Below are positions 4,592 through 5,763 of a stretch of 5,763 nucleotides of DNA, piece by piece. The notes under the pieces were generated by a model, which worked only from the letters and a program-made list of their open reading frames with translations, made no database searches and had not been told where the DNA came from. Origin of the DNA: Lachnospiraceae bacterium UBA3785 (GTDB lineage: Bacteria > Bacillota > Clostridia > Lachnospirales > Lachnospiraceae); contig DFFD01000077.1 of assembly GCA_002369495.1 (NCBI GenBank), positions 1-5,763 on the forward strand, read 5' to 3'. Within the stretch, counting starts at the first letter, position 1; each line of letters opens with the position of its first letter. A program made the translations under genes and the position numbers.

Positions 4592-5763
4592 ATGGAATTT
4601 ACGATGATAGAGACCGGGTGGCTGTCAATTCTGCCGCCGATTATCGCAATCGCACTCGCACTGATCACAAAAGAAGTCTATTCTTCACTGTTCATCGGCA
4701 TCTTTTCGGGCATGCTGATCTACGCATTTTCAAGCGGCGGAACGATCGTGTCCGCGGCGGCGACGACATTTGACATGATGAGCTCGAAGATCTCCGACAA
4801 CTCCTACATGATTATCTTCCTGGCCCTGCTCTGGGCGGTCGTCATGCTCGTGGGAAAGTCGGGCGGCAGCCAGGCCTACGGACGCTGGGCGGGGAAGAGG
4901 CTGAACAGCCGCAGGGCGGCGGCATTTGCCACATCGTTCCTCGGCATCATGATCTTCATCGACGACGGCTTCAACTGCCTGACCGTCGGAACCGTCATGC
5001 GGCCGATCACGGACAGGCTCCGCATCTCGAGAGAGAAGCTGGCCTACATTATCGATGCGACGGCCGCGCCTGTCTGCATCATTGCGCCCGTATCCAGCTG
5101 GGCGGTCGCGGTTGCGAGCGAAGTCAGCGAGAAGAACGGCTTCAACGTGTTCCTTTCCACGATCCCCTTTAACTTTTATGCGCTCATGACGATCCTCATG
5201 GTCTTTTTCATCGCCTTCACCGGGAGAGATTTCGGCCCGATGAAGAAGGCGGAGGAGAAGATGAGAGCGGAGGGCGCGGAGCAGACGGGCGGCAAGGCGG
5301 AAGAGGAGTCCAAAGGCAAGGTGATCGACCTGGTCCTGCCGATCGTGGTCCTCATTATCTGCGCGATCCTCGGCATGGCCTACGTCGGCGGGTTCTTTGA
5401 GGGCACGAGCTTCTCGGAGGCGATCGGCTGCAACCCGACGGCGGGCCTTTCGCTGGGCGCCTTTGCCGGCCTTGTGACCGCTTTCCTGCTGTACATCCCC
5501 CGGAAGCTCATGACGCCGAAGGAGTTCATCGACTGCATCGTGGGCGGTATCGGAAATATCGTTCCGCCGATGCTGATCCTGATCCTCTCCTGGAGCCTGG
5601 GCGGCGTGTGCCGCCAGCTGATCGGCACGGGCATCTTCATCTCCGGATTTGTGAACGGCTCCAACCTGCCGCTCGGATTCCTTCCGGTGCTGATCTTCGT
5701 GATCGCCGCGCTGATGAGCTTTTCCATGGGAACCAGCTGGGGAACCTTCGGCATGCTGATCCC
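4592..5763 (+). CDS. NhaC-family Na+/H+ antiporter, 3' end beyond the window
   Basis: Multi-pass membrane protein of the Na_H_antiporter (NhaC) family; 390 codons are visible and the frame is open at the edge, so the C-terminus is missing (such proteins usually have about 450-550 residues). Hydrophobic segments alternate with short loops from residue 10 on. A charged cytoplasmic loop lies at about 211-245. Family signatures are FIDDGFNCLTVGTVMRP (122-138, with the Asp pair 124-125 as likely cation ligands), ATAAPVCIIAPVSSWA (156-171) and SFSMGTSWGTFGMLI (376-390). The start is supported by AAAGGGA at 4578-4584, 7 bases upstream; ATG at 4604 has no such site. The 77-base gap after the CNNM gene (4515-4591) holds no clear promoter, hairpin or terminator, so cotranscription is possible. 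Relatives include Na+/H+ antiporters and substrate/Na+ antiporters such as malate-lactate carriers, so the substrate is not certain. Confidence 0.88.
   Translation, partial: MEFTMIETGWLSILPPIIAIALALITKEVYSSLFIGIFSGMLIYAFSSGGTIVSAAATTFDMMSSKISDNSYMIIFLALLWAVVMLVGKSGGSQAYGRWAGKRLNSRRAAAFATSFLGIMIFIDDGFNCLTVGTVMRPITDRLRISREKLAYIIDATAAPVCIIAPVSSWAVAVASEVSEKNGFNVFLSTIPFNFYALMTILMVFFIAFTGRDFGPMKKAEEKMRAEGAEQTGGKAEEESKGKVIDLVLPIVVLIICAILGMAYVGGFFEGTSFSEAIGCNPTAGLSLGAFAGLVTAFLLYIPRKLMTPKEFIDCIVGGIGNIVPPMLILILSWSLGGVCRQLIGTGIFISGFVNGSNLPLGFLPVLIFVIAALMSFSMGTSWGTFGMLI

Overview
The window looks like a chromosomal segment of a GC-rich Firmicute, most likely a Clostridia/Lachnospiraceae-type organism. 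The grounds are strong AAGGAGG-type ribosome binding sites, a FloT-like flotillin, a Firmicute-style transcription-terminating riboswitch, and GC-rich genes separated by an AT-richer intergenic region. No mobile element, tRNA, rRNA or CRISPR array is visible.

The layout is divergent around a 406-base gene-free control region (1536-1941). To the left, on the minus strand, is one complete flotillin gene (30-1535). To the right, on the plus strand, are two tandem CNNM/CorB-type membrane proteins (DUF21-CBS-CorC_HlyC) whose stop and start codons overlap as ATGA (1942-3213 and 3210-4514). After a 77-base gap comes the first 390 codons of an NhaC-family Na+/H+ antiporter that runs off the right edge (4592-5763).

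The most notable part is the control region. On the minus strand, between a candidate promoter (1721-1749) and the flotillin ribosome binding site, lies a sequence that I read as a yybP-ykoY (Mn2+-sensing) riboswitch aptamer (1616-1710). The 3' strand of its closing helix P1 is also part of the 5' arm of an 18-bp intrinsic terminator (1585-1627 plus a T-rich tail). This is the classical layout of a transcriptional ON switch: Mn2+ would stabilise P1, prevent the terminator and allow flotillin expression. A flotillin as the sole visible target of a Mn2+ riboswitch is unusual.

The genes may together serve membrane ion handling. The CNNM pair probably exports Mg2+ (or a related divalent cation) in exchange for Na+, and the NhaC protein could return that Na+ to the outside. 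The divergent flotillin would organise the membrane when Mn2+ is high. The first CNNM paralogue has lost several polar residues that its partner keeps in the membrane domain, which suggests a heteromeric pair with one divergent subunit. The functional links are inference; the gene families and the switch architecture are read from the sequence.
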